Positions 35,421 to 44,949 of a stretch of DNA of 64,000 nt are shown here, piece by piece. The stretch spans positions 2,697,001-2,761,000 of the forward strand of contig NZ_JIAL01000001.1 of NCBI RefSeq assembly GCF_000688455.1. The letters run 5' to 3'. Position numbers and translations under genes: made by a program. Positions within the stretch are counted from its first letter, which is position 1; each line of letters begins with the position of its first letter. Origin of the DNA: Pseudacidobacterium ailaaui. GTDB taxonomy: Bacteria > Acidobacteriota > Terriglobia > Terriglobales > Acidobacteriaceae. The notes beneath the pieces are model-generated. The model searched no databases, was not told where the DNA came from, and saw nothing but the letters and a program-made list of their open reading frames with translations.

Positions 35421-37758
35421 CCGAAAGTTCGGCGCAAAGACCTGTCCTAGAGTTACCGGCATCTGAAACGTGGAGTTCGACGCTGGTTTCGTCTTGAGAG
35501 ATGCGAAAGGCGGGAAAGGGATGGTTCCGAGCGGTGTCCCTGACCATGGATCGCTCAGTGGAATGTTCTGACCGAGGGAAGGGTTCGCGTAAAACGTAAA
35601 GGTTGGGCTGAAGGGGGCAATATCTGCGATGTGATTGTACTGCGAGTAGCGCAGCGGAGCCGTGAAGATGCCGAAGCCGCTGCGGACCGCTGTCCCCTTG
35701 CTGAAGAAAGGCTGCCAGCTGAATCCGATTCTTGGCTCGACGTAGCCATACGTAGTTGGCATAAGAGCGTCGGTAATCCCCGTATCGCCCGGGAAGACCA
35801 TACCACGCGGTGCGTTGGGGAACCGCGTGCTCTGCTGCCCTGGGACAAAGACCGACCCGCGACCTCCCACGGAAGCAGGAGGGGTATTCGGATCCCACCG
35901 CACGACAAGATTCACAGTGAGATTTGGCCTCAACTGATATTGGTCCTGCGCATAGAGACCGAACTGCCAGCCTTTGACGCTGATGATCTCGCCGGCGCCC
36001 TGTGTGAATTGATAGACATCTCCAAGCAGAAAGTCGGCGAGGCCGAAGCCGGTATATCTATTCGAGAACTTCAGAATGGGCACGCTAGGATAGTCAGCAG
36101 ACTCCTGTGCAAACTGCCTGTTGACATCGACACCGAGCGTCACGGAATGGTGCTGACCGAACTGACGTGTTACGGCCTCGGTCAAGCCATAGGTCCTGTG
36201 GTTTTCGTCTTCGAGCTCCGGGGAGTGTGTATTGAAGCTGTTTGTAACGCTGAACTGTTCAATATAGCAGCTATCCGGAGGATCGACAACATTGATGACT
36301 TTCGACCAGCAGAAGGCATCTCCTTAATTGTCTCTGACTGTGCCAGCCGCATTCACATGTTCGCCTGTCCAGGGTGATATTGTTCAAGGTTTTCGCATTG
36401 ATCGCCCAGGTGTGGCCAATAGCCTCATTGAAGTATTTGCCTGGTATTGCCTGCAGCCACGCCAGAATGTTCCCATTCACGGAACCTCCCTTCTGGTTGT
36501 AATACTGGGTGAAGCTGCGGACGAAGAGATGTTGATTGTCGTTGATCGTGTAATCGATCCTCGCCGTTCCTTCGTTATAGGAGTCGTGCTGAGCCGGTCC
36601 GGCATAATTCGTCAAACCGGTCGCTGGCGTCTGTCCGAGAGGGAGGGCGGTCGTTGCGATCGTCACTGCGGCACTGTTGAAGAGAGCAGGGTTGACCTGA
36701 TTCGGCTTTCCGTTGACCGTAGCGAACGGAGCCTTAAGGGTTGTGGGTACCGCACTGAAATCGCCGTTGAGCATCGCCTGGGTCGGCGTATATGTCGTAT
36801 TCCTTGCTGCGTTGGTGCTTTCCCTAGTTCCCTGGTAGTTCACAAAGAAGAAGAGCTTGTCTTTGAGGATCGGGCCTCCGACGTCGCCACCAAATTGATT
36901 TCTCTTCAGTGAATCGACGGCGTGCGAGAAGTAGTTCGCGGCGTTCAGGTTGTTATTGCGAATGAACTCGAAAAGGTCGCCGTGAATCTGATTGGTGCCC
37001 GATTTCGTTTGCACGCTGACCACTGCATTCGGTGCGAAACCGTAGCGGGCATCGAAGTTGTTGGAGATGACTTTGAACTCCTGGGTCGCGTCCGAATTTG
37101 GAAACGGCGCTGCCAGTAGCAGGTAGGTGTTCATATTCGGCGCACCATCGAGGAGATAGTAAGTGCTCCCCTGTCTGCCGCCGCCCGCGGAGGCTCCGGT
37201 TTCATCCGGGAGGGACTGACCTCCCTGTAATTTGCTGGCCGTAGAAAACATGACGTTGCTGATACCTGGAGTCAGAAAGACCAGATTCGCGGGATTGCGG
37301 CCATTGAGCGGAAGCTCTTTGACGGAGTTCTCGCCGATGACCTGGCTGATCTCGCTGTTGGTTGTATTCACGAGGGCCGCGCCGCCTGTCACTGTGACGG
37401 TCTCGTTGGTGCTTCCTACCTCGAGCGCGATATCGACGGTGGCATTCTGTCCTACGGTCAGAGTGATTTCGGTCTGGATCTTTCTTTTGAAGCCGTTGGC
37501 ATCGACCGTGACGGTATAAGGGCCGGGCAGCAACCGGCCGACGTTGTAGACGCCGGAGGCGTTGGTCACTGTGTCCTGGCTTGCGTTCGTCGCGGAGTTT
37601 TCGACGTGGAAATGGGCTCCAGGAACTGCGGCGCCGGTCGTATCGGCAACCGTGCCCGTAAGTGTGGCGTTCGTCACTTGAGCAGACGAAACAGACGTGA
37701 AAATCAGGATACTGGCGAAAGCCCCCATAAGTGTTCGTAGCATTCGCGTTACATGCAT
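35415..37758 (-). pseudogene. Oar-like TonB-dependent receptor, broken and truncated
   Basis: The gene starts with a signal peptide (LMGAFASILIFTSVSSAQ) and a carboxypeptidase-regulatory-like domain (ATLTGTVADTTGAAVPGA, about residues 30-47). A plug follows with VKELPLNGRNPANLVFLTPG, then barrel sequence. At about 36,345-36,360 the frame is lost, and in the continuing frame a TAA interrupts (RDN-stop-GDAFCW) before barrel sequence resumes (TEAVTRQFGQHHSVTLGVD). It ends abruptly at FAPNFRLGM near 35,415, where ATPase sequence begins. Intact acidobacterial relatives are about 1000-1200 residues and import carbohydrates or metals across the outer membrane. At least three lesions make it non-functional. 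Confidence 0.85.
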
Positions 37759-38021
37759 CGATATTGTCCTTCTCTCTCTGTGGAAGCTCGCCGAGCGGTT
37801 TCACTTCGGCGTAACTCTTCTATGGAAATGCAAAGCTGGTGAATGCTACCCATCGGGAGAAATGATCGGCAATCGCACTTCCGCAGGTTAAGGGAATCCC
37901 ACAATTGTCAAGACGGAGATGCTACATACGTCCCGTTGGCGAATCGCACAAATGTACTACTCATCGCTCCGATGGATCGACGACGTAGCACTTGAGGGGG
38001 CACACACGAATAAAATGAAGC

Positions 38022-38960
38022 ATGTCGCTCATGAGCTGGACGGAAGCAACGAAACTATGCCCGTTCTTTGCTGCGGTTCGCACCCGTCCTGGGGATAGGT
38101 CCCGGGTCCAACATGTCCACCGGTCATGGAGCAGGATCGGTCGCCATTGCTTGCAGGTCGCAAAGAGGCTTTTCGTCATTTCGTATTGTCTGGGCTTGAG
38201 CCTCTGCTGTGCACAGTCTGTACCACGATTCATCGAGCACGCGCGCGATGTACTCGTTCTTAGCTCGGAAGATGCTGCGAGAGCAATCTCGGTCACACTT
38301 CATGCGGTGGTGACCTGTACCACGGACTATGGGCTCTTTGTTGAAGACCGAACGTCCGGCATCTGGATTGATTGGAGCCACCCGAAAGACTTTGCTCCCG
38401 GCGATGAGCTCAAAATCAAAGGTCATTCCAACGTCGGAATCTTCTCACCCACCGTGACAGCTGATTCCATCCAGAAGCTCGGGAAAGCTCCAGTACCTTC
38501 ACCTCGACCTGCCAATTTGAGGCGGTTACTGAGCGGTGATGAAGAATCTCAGTATGTCAGTGTCATTGCCACGGTGCGCTCCATAGGCTTTCGCCCCAAT
38601 GTACACCCTCACAGAGGGTTTGGCTCAAGCTCACCATAGACAACAGTTCTATCTTTGCAACATTGCCAGAAAGCGCTCGTGCCGTAGCAAATGGCTTGAT
38701 CGATGCTGTAGTTAAAATCGATGCAGCGGCCACATGTGCAAAAACTCCAAACGGACAACTGGCTTTTATTGTTCTGGTGGTGCCCGGAATACGCAGCATC
38801 AGCGTCATACATTCAGAGCAATCTGGCGCGCGATGTCAGTCTCATTGCGGCCTAAGAAGTATCCGATTGGGTCGTTTTTCTTGAAGAAGCAATCAAGCTC
38901 TTCCGAGAGCTCAAATTTGACGTTCAATATGGTGCGCGCACTTCATCTGTCCCTTTCTAG
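38022..38960 (+). pseudogene. Remnant of an acidobacterial sensor protein (N-terminal OB-like sensor part)
   Basis: The first 205-codon frame has a hydrophobic segment (LFVISYCLGLSLCCAQ) then VTLHAVVTCTTDYGLFVEDRTSGIWIDW and FAPGDELKIKGHSN. This is the pattern of the N-terminal sensor module found before histidine-kinase or GGDEF domains in Acidobacteria. At about 38,615-38,630 the frame is lost and continues in another (LKLTIDNSSIFATLPESARA through GQLAFIVLVVPGIRSISV). It decays again near 38,815-38,855, with further stops. No kinase domain remains. Family naming is from memory of the sequence style and is tentative. Confidence 0.45.
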
Positions 38961-39118
38961 AGACTGACCATTGCATCGTGCAAATAAAAACAGAGCTCAT
39001 GCTCATCCCGACATGCTGCGTGAATATTAGCTAGTCGTTCTTCAGGAAGGAAACCAATTATTCTGATACCTTTTGTGCCAATGAGAACTGAAAATGGAAT
39101 TGCTTGACTCGAAAAGAA

Positions 39119-39370
39119 TCAACCGACGACTGTTGGGAAAAAATGTGAAAGTTCCGCAAATGCTCTGTTCGCCGAAGGATCAAGCCGACACTCTTCGTGA
39201 GGAATGATCGTGCGCAAGGCTTCCCGGCAACGAACCAGGTCCGATGCCGTGAATTGGCACTCAAACACGCAAAACTGAAGGTGACCTCCAAATCCGCGTA
39301 TCAGCTTGAAGACCTTCTCCAGGCGCTTATCATCCGAAATGTCGTAACAGACAAGATAAGAACTCCGCAT
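39119..39370 (-). pseudogene. cas2: cas2 remnant, C-terminally degenerate
   Basis: Starting at 39370 the frame reads MRSSYLVCYDISDDKRLEKV, then FKLIRGFGGHLQFCVFECQFTASDL and REALRTIIPHEE. This is the Cas2 ferredoxin fold, with the YDISDDKR first strand (Asp in the active-site position) and QFCVFEC second block, typical of Cas2 from type I-G/I-C-like systems. The expected last part (…QVLFIDLG…) is replaced by unrelated residues and a stop at 39119, so the fourth strand and swap strand are missing. Cas2 partners Cas1 in spacer acquisition; no cas1 or cas4 is near. It is transcribed away from the cas effector operon, about 470 bases off. Confidence 0.8.
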
Positions 39371-39382
39371 GGTACTTCTCAA

Positions 39383-39841
39383 CGGCTTGGTTTGCGTAGA
39401 GCGTGTTAACGTGTTTTCTTTCGTTTATATGCTCCCATGCAATGGCGGGGTGAAATATGATCGTCGTGGGAGACGCTGCTTCGGTTGCCTCTGCTGCGAG
39501 CGTTATTTTGCTCGGCCTCCAATCCTTTTACGGTCCCTGTTTTGGTATGCGCTATGGATTTCCGTTCGTTTTTCTTGTTAAACAATACTCGACTGGCTGC
39601 TTTCTTTGATTGCCAAGGCCGCATGGCAGACAAGATGGGGTCTGATCTCCTGAGTGCTCCGACTAGCTTTGGCAAAATGGCTGGTAACTCTTGTCTCGCG
39701 TTGGAAACGCGGTTAGGGGGTATTGGGCCGGGTGATGGGCATGATAGTCTACCTGCGATTGAAAGCGCACAGCGAACGGATCAGATTATCCAAATGATCC
39801 AAACTATGTAACGAAATATTTGGACAGGCCTCTGGCAAACC
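39383..39841. other. Stretch between the cas2 stump and cas3, no array seen
   Basis: These 459 bases carry no recognisable gene. Where cas1 (or a cas4-cas1 fusion) would sit upstream of cas2, I see only non-matching short frames. No direct repeats spaced like a CRISPR array were found by eye. The cas operon promoter must be here, but no good -10/-35 pair stood out. Confidence 0.45.
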
Positions 39842-42685
39842 ATGAAAGAGTCGATCGGCATGAATAACGGGCAAGAAACACTGAGAGATGTGATAGTGTT
39901 TGCCAAGCAATTTGAAATACTGACAGGCTTCACGCCAATGAGGTGGCAACAGCGCCTGTACGACGAATACTTTGCTAACGGCGCGTTGCCTTCTTCGGTC
40001 AGCATGCCCACAGGTCTGGGTAAGACAGCGGTCATGGCTATTTGGCTGGTTGCTTTGGCACAGCAGATGAAGTCAGGCCAAGTCAGTTTGCCACGCCGTA
40101 TGGTTTATGTGGTGGACCGCCGCGCTGTGGTCGACCAGGCGACGCATTTTGCCGAAGACCTGCGCGCTAATCTTCAGAATATTGAAGCCATAGAGCTGCG
40201 TGACGCACTAGGGTTGGGAGAGGCCGAAGCCCTACCCATCTCCACTTTGCGGGGCCAATTCGTAGATAACCGCGACTGGTTGGAAGACCCATCGCATCCT
40301 GCCATCATCGTCGGCACGGTCGACATGGTCGGCTCACGGCTGCTCTTCGAGGGCTATGGAGTCAGCCCCAAGATGCGGCCTTATCACGCTGGACTACTTG
40401 GAGCAGACACGCTGGTGCTGCTGGACGAGGCGCATCTGGTTCCACCTTTTGAAGCGCTGCTGGCCGAGATCGCCGAAAATGCTGGACGATATGGTTCGCA
40501 GGAGAAAGCACTTGGAGCACTGATTCCGAAATTTCAACTATTGCCACTATCAGCCACCGGGCGCAGACAAACGGCGCGCCCGTTTGTGCTGGAAGAAAGG
40601 GATTTTCGTAATCCCGATGATGCCATCGTCCTGCCACGCCTTTTCGCAGAAAAGCACCTGACCTTGCATGCAAAAAGCGGCGAGAAACTCGAAGATGGCT
40701 TGGCCAAGCTAGCCTGGGCCGCCGCACGAGAGACGCAAGAACCAAACAACGGCGAGAATACGAATACTAGTCTCAAGCCCGTGCGTGTCATCGTCTACTG
40801 CGATTCGCGCGACGTGGCGGAAAAAACCAAGGCTGCGCTTGACAAAAAAGCCGAGGAAACCGTCTCCAAAGGAAGAACAGAGCTTTTCGTAGGCGCACGC
40901 CGGGTGAGAGAACGCACCATGGCCGAACAGCGGTTGAAGGAATTGGGGTTTCTTGCAGACACTGGTAAGCAAACGGCGCCAGCCTTCCTTGTGGCTACTT
41001 CGGCAGGTGAAGTCGGCATAGACCTGGATGCTGACCATCTGGTTTGCGATCTGGTGGCCTGGGAACGAATGGTGCAACGCTTCGGGCGCGTGAACCGGCG
41101 CGGAGGCGAAAATCGGCTAGCGAATATAGTGGTCATTGATGAAGGCGAGCCCCAACCTAAAAAGCAGGAAGCGCCGACTGCCGATGAGCAGATGCGCATA
41201 CGCATCTACCGAGGCGTCAAGCAACTGCTCGAAAAATTGCGTGACGTTCATAGCGCGACAATCAGCGTCAGTCCTGAATCTTTGCGCCAACTGAATGAAC
41301 GCGCCAGCAAGGACGACACCCTGCGTCAACTCATCGCTGATGCCAGTTCTCCTGCGCCGCTGCGTCCGGCACTGAACCGCGCGCTGGTGGATGCCTGGAG
41401 CATGACCTCTCTGCCAGAACATACCGGGCGGCCTGAAATCGCACCTTGGCTGCGTGGCTGGGTGGACGAGGAGCCGCAAACGACGGTGGTGTGGCGCAAG
41501 TACCTGCCGGTGCGTACAAAGCCGCAGGTGACGAAAAAAGAAATCGAGGATTTCTTCGAGGCTGCGCCGATCCATACGAGCGAAACGCTGGAAACGGAAG
41601 CATTCTCCGTTATGAAGTGGTTGAAGGCTCGGGCCAGTAAATTCGACGTAGAAGTAAACGATCATGTATGCGGCATATTGCTGACTGTGGATGGCAAGTT
41701 CGCCCAAGCCTTGTATGTGAAGGACTTGCTGGGTGATTTAGAAAGTGACAAAGAGCGCCATAAAGACATAGAGAAAAAACTGACAGGCAAAACTCTCGTC
41801 CTCACTGCGAACTTCGGTGGCTTGAAGGATGGCTTGCTAAAAAAGGACGAGAAAGATGGCTGGTTGAGTCCCGACAGGGAGAGGTTGCAATTGCCTGAAA
41901 CTGCCGATGGCGATGCGCACTGGATGGATACAGACGGAGAGACGCCGCCCGTTATTCGCTTCCGCATCGTCGAACGCGATACGAAGTCCGCAGAAGACAG
42001 CGATGATGCCTGGCTTGAAAGCCAGCGCTTTGTGTTGGAACGTAGCGACGACGGCGAAATCACGCGCTGGCTCTCCATCCAGAAATGGCGCGACACCTCG
42101 AACACCGAGAACGACCGCGCGGAAGGGCGGCCACAGGCGCTGGCTGAGCACCAGTGCTGGACAACGAAGCGTGCAGAAGCGATTGGTAAACGGCTCGGTC
42201 TTCCAGAGGACTATATCGCCATGCTGGCAATCGCCGCGCGATTGCACGACGAAGGCAAGCGCGCCAGGTGCTGGCAGAAAGCCTTCCAGGCAGAGCGTGA
42301 CAAGAAGAAATTTGGCATATCGGGCGACTTGGCCAAAACGCGCGGCCCTATCCATCAACAAATGCTGGGCGGTTACCGGCACGAATTTGGTTCGCTACCC
42401 CATGCGAAAGATGACGCCGAGTTCAAGAAGCTCCCGGAAGAACTGCAAGACCTTGCCTTGCATCTGATTGCCGCACATCACGGTTACGCACGGCCCTTGA
42501 TCGCTACCAGTGGCTGTGATGATGCGCCTCCTTCAATGTTGGAAGAACGCGCCTGCGAAGTGGCCCTGCGCTTTGCCCGCCTGCAAAAACGTTGGGGGCC
42601 GTGGGGCCTGGCATGGTGGGAATCGCTGCTGCGCGCTGCCGATGTGCAGGCGTCGCGTGACAACGACAAGAGGGAGAAGAACTGA
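39842..42685 (+). CDS. cas3: Type I-G (I-U) CRISPR Cas3, helicase then HD nuclease
   Basis: A 947-residue Cas3 with the reversed order typical of subtype I-G/I-U: SF2 helicase first, HD domain last. Walker A is MPTGLGKT (55-62), the DEAH box is in LVLLDEAHLVPP (about 193-204), and the C-terminal helicase motif is ERMVQRFGRVNRRGGEN. The HD nuclease has RLHDEGKRARCW (His-Asp 802-803), HQQMLGGYRHEFGS and LIAAHHGYARP (about 876-886). All catalytic motifs look intact. It unwinds and degrades the target strand after Cascade binding. Its stop overlaps the next start (TGATG), and all four cas effector genes form one tight operon. Confidence 0.92.
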   Translation: MKESIGMNNGQETLRDVIVFAKQFEILTGFTPMRWQQRLYDEYFANGALPSSVSMPTGLGKTAVMAIWLVALAQQMKSGQVSLPRRMVYVVDRRAVVDQATHFAEDLRANLQNIEAIELRDALGLGEAEALPISTLRGQFVDNRDWLEDPSHPAIIVGTVDMVGSRLLFEGYGVSPKMRPYHAGLLGADTLVLLDEAHLVPPFEALLAEIAENAGRYGSQEKALGALIPKFQLLPLSATGRRQTARPFVLEERDFRNPDDAIVLPRLFAEKHLTLHAKSGEKLEDGLAKLAWAAARETQEPNNGENTNTSLKPVRVIVYCDSRDVAEKTKAALDKKAEETVSKGRTELFVGARRVRERTMAEQRLKELGFLADTGKQTAPAFLVATSAGEVGIDLDADHLVCDLVAWERMVQRFGRVNRRGGENRLANIVVIDEGEPQPKKQEAPTADEQMRIRIYRGVKQLLEKLRDVHSATISVSPESLRQLNERASKDDTLRQLIADASSPAPLRPALNRALVDAWSMTSLPEHTGRPEIAPWLRGWVDEEPQTTVVWRKYLPVRTKPQVTKKEIEDFFEAAPIHTSETLETEAFSVMKWLKARASKFDVEVNDHVCGILLTVDGKFAQALYVKDLLGDLESDKERHKDIEKKLTGKTLVLTANFGGLKDGLLKKDEKDGWLSPDRERLQLPETADGDAHWMDTDGETPPVIRFRIVERDTKSAEDSDDAWLESQRFVLERSDDGEITRWLSIQKWRDTSNTENDRAEGRPQALAEHQCWTTKRAEAIGKRLGLPEDYIAMLAIAARLHDEGKRARCWQKAFQAERDKKKFGISGDLAKTRGPIHQQMLGGYRHEFGSLPHAKDDAEFKKLPEELQDLALHLIAAHHGYARPLIATSGCDDAPPSMLEERACEVALRFARLQKRWGPWGLAWWESLLRAADVQASRDNDKREKN

Positions 42686-43560
42686 TGGCCGAATCAAAAA
42701 TCCCGGTGGACTTGTTCAACCCGGGCCAGGTGTTCGCCTGCCTCGGCTTCATGGAACTGGCTGATGTGCTGCTCGGCGATGCCGAAGCGGGGTTTGATTG
42801 GAGTGATAAGGAGCAGGTCTGGTTTCGCCTCGCAGCGAATGGAGACGAATGCCCGTTCAAGGCTGCAATCGAATTTGTAATAGGTGCAGATCTTAAATCC
42901 TTATCACCCTCGGCCAATAAAATAAATACAGCAAAGTGGAATGTGCAGACGAGAGAGATCGGTGAAGATGAGGCATTTCCCTTTCCTTCGCCAAATAGCC
43001 CCGCCACCTTACCCATTGAACTTTCCAGGGACGGCAGGGTATTTCAAGTAAATCACTGGGGCGACGGCACTGTGCGCGACAACGTGAAATTTTGGGCAGG
43101 TTCGGGCGGGTATCCGGGGGCAGCATTGTGGCGCGATGCGGTGGACTTGGTAGAAAAGCAAGCGCTTGCTCACACTGCCAATCCTTTCGCACTGCGAGCA
43201 CCACAGAGCAGCAGTTTTCGGTTTGACTGGCACAGAGATTACATTCCATTAGATGCAGGGTTCTCGCCGAACGAGCATGGGGACATCGAGATGGTGGGTT
43301 ACCCGCTGGTGGAGTTGTTTGCAGCCATAGGCATGACTCATGCACGTCCACAGCGGCCTGACAAGCGCAACAAGCTCTTGTATCGCTATGGCGTCATTGG
43401 TAGCGATGCGCAAGATGCAGGGCTACTCGCTCCGCCCCTCTTGCGTGTCGCGCTCGGCGCGCATGTACTGCCGTTTCCACAGCGTTGCTTCCGCATGAAT
43501 TTGGGTTGGCCGGGTCAGGAAAATCAGGCTCGTTGCATTACGACGGTGACCGAAGAATGA
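42685..43560 (+). CDS. csb3: Type I-G CRISPR protein Csb3 (GSU0052 family, Cas8u2-like)
   Basis: A 291-residue protein that begins with the family pattern PVDLFNPGQVFACLGFMELADVLLG. Further typical pieces are VNHWGDGTVRDNVKFWAGSGGYPGAALWRDAVDL and DAGFSPNEHGDIEMVGYPLVELFAAIGM. In the Geobacter type I-U reference locus the equivalent gene is GSU0052, next to cas3. It is taken to be the small large-subunit analogue (Cas8u2) of the surveillance complex, which recognises target DNA. Position two in cas3-csb3-csb1-csb2 agrees with that. No frameshift is seen. Confidence 0.85.
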   Translation: MAESKIPVDLFNPGQVFACLGFMELADVLLGDAEAGFDWSDKEQVWFRLAANGDECPFKAAIEFVIGADLKSLSPSANKINTAKWNVQTREIGEDEAFPFPSPNSPATLPIELSRDGRVFQVNHWGDGTVRDNVKFWAGSGGYPGAALWRDAVDLVEKQALAHTANPFALRAPQSSSFRFDWHRDYIPLDAGFSPNEHGDIEMVGYPLVELFAAIGMTHARPQRPDKRNKLLYRYGVIGSDAQDAGLLAPPLLRVALGAHVLPFPQRCFRMNLGWPGQENQARCITTVTEE

Positions 43561-43611
43561 TCCATGCCACCTACCAGTACCATCGTCACTTTAGACAACA
43601 GGAGAATACAC

Positions 43612-44949
43612 ATGAGCACCGCTGAAATCACCGTCACCGAAGAATTACTCGACCAATGGGCCACCGACCCAAACGGTCCAGTCGCCTTACACTTGAAGCA
43701 GAAGCTGCTGCCTGTGGAGGGCGAAGGCGGCGTGATCTTTCCGCCGACCTATGCGGACATCGGCTACAACATCGACACGTTGTCCGACGGCACCAAGGTG
43801 GCGACCATCGATAGCGTAGGTTCACAGGCCAATCGCATGGAACCGATATTCAAGTCGATTAAGAACGAAAAGGGCGAGGAGTTGAATCCGCTGGCCGCGC
43901 TTGTGCCGCAGGTGGAAATTATTTTGAACCCCGTGCCTGATGACCAGGATGCAAAGAAAAAGCTGGTCAAAAGGCTGGCTTCTTCTGAAGAAATAAAAAA
44001 AGAACTCGAAAAGAAAGAAATTGATGAACTGAAACAACTTTGGATCGCCAATTTGGAGCGGCGGCAATCGCTTCTGGACTTGGCGCACCGCAGCGCCGAT
44101 GCCGTGGTGAAGGCCACGCCCACGCTGTTGCCACACATCAACAATGCGTTTCAAGAACTCAACCGCAACGGCAACGCCACCCCCTTATGCGCTATTGCGC
44201 CAACTTCGCTTTTGTTCGGCGTGTGGGATTCGCGCGATGGAACGGGCGAGAAGCGTCCCCGGCTTGTGCGCTCCATCATTCGGGCGTGGGATGTTGAGCC
44301 GCTGTTCTCTGCCGCGCAATTCAATTCTGCATGGAAGTCACTGGACGAGGCGCAGCAGGAAGAGCTCGAAAAGGAAGCGCAGGCCAAGAGAGTCAAGCTG
44401 TCTGAAAGGGGATTTGCGGATGCGCCTGTTGTATTCAGGAAGGTCAGCCAGAACGCGGCCAAGCAGATGACAGAGTTTCGCAACGGTTCTCCGAACCCAG
44501 AGCGCCGCACGCTCGGCGGCGTGCTTGCCAAAGGCCCGATTTATCGCGATGTCACCATCAATCTCGTTGCGCTACGGGCATTGCGTGGTGCGGATGGTGA
44601 AACGGAGCAGATTCGCAAATACTTACTGAGCCTTGCCTTGCTCGCCGCGACTTCTGAACTTGAACTGTCCCTGCGCGAAGGCTGTCTGCTTCGTTACGCT
44701 GATGAGAAGGACGAATGGAAAATGGTTCCGCGCCGTGGCGCACCGATATCTATTGCCGGCTTTCCTGACCGCGACGACCTCGTGAAACTGGCAACGACTG
44801 CTGCCGAACCGTTCAAGGCGAGGTGGCCGAACGAGAAGGACAATGCGGGGGAAGAAAGACCTCTTCCGCTTGAACACAAGTTTGATCTCGCGGCGGCCAA
44901 GAAAATCATTGCCAAGAAGGATGCGGAAGAAGAAACAACTACGCCATGA
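43612..44949 (+). CDS. csb1: Type I-G CRISPR Cas7 (Csb1, GSU0053 family)
   Basis: A 445-residue RAMP-type backbone protein. Start chosen at the ATG 43612 (MSTAEITVTEELLDQW), which has CAGGAGA eleven bases upstream; the frame is open to 43564 but that start has no such site. Recognisable segments are GGVIFPPTYADIGYNIDTL, DSVGSQANRMEPIF, ATPLCAIAPTSLLFGVWDSRDGTGEKRPRLVRS and GVLAKGPIYRDVTINLVALR. The family is Csb1, the Cas7 of type I-U/I-G, which coats the crRNA in multiple copies. It ends with a 4-base overlap into csb2. Confidence 0.9.
   Translation: MSTAEITVTEELLDQWATDPNGPVALHLKQKLLPVEGEGGVIFPPTYADIGYNIDTLSDGTKVATIDSVGSQANRMEPIFKSIKNEKGEELNPLAALVPQVEIILNPVPDDQDAKKKLVKRLASSEEIKKELEKKEIDELKQLWIANLERRQSLLDLAHRSADAVVKATPTLLPHINNAFQELNRNGNATPLCAIAPTSLLFGVWDSRDGTGEKRPRLVRSIIRAWDVEPLFSAAQFNSAWKSLDEAQQEELEKEAQAKRVKLSERGFADAPVVFRKVSQNAAKQMTEFRNGSPNPERRTLGGVLAKGPIYRDVTINLVALRALRGADGETEQIRKYLLSLALLAATSELELSLREGCLLRYADEKDEWKMVPRRGAPISIAGFPDRDDLVKLATTAAEPFKARWPNEKDNAGEERPLPLEHKFDLAAAKKIIAKKDAEEETTTP

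Noticed and set aside
39406-39675. 89-codon minus-strand frame as a possible cas1 remnant
   Set aside because: The sequence has no Cas1 motif and its composition looks like random readthrough.
39383-39841. Possible CRISPR array or leader between the cas2 stump and cas3
   Set aside because: No repeated unit of 25-40 bases with regular spacing could be seen; a lone ATTGAAAGC-like string near 39,760 has no second copy.
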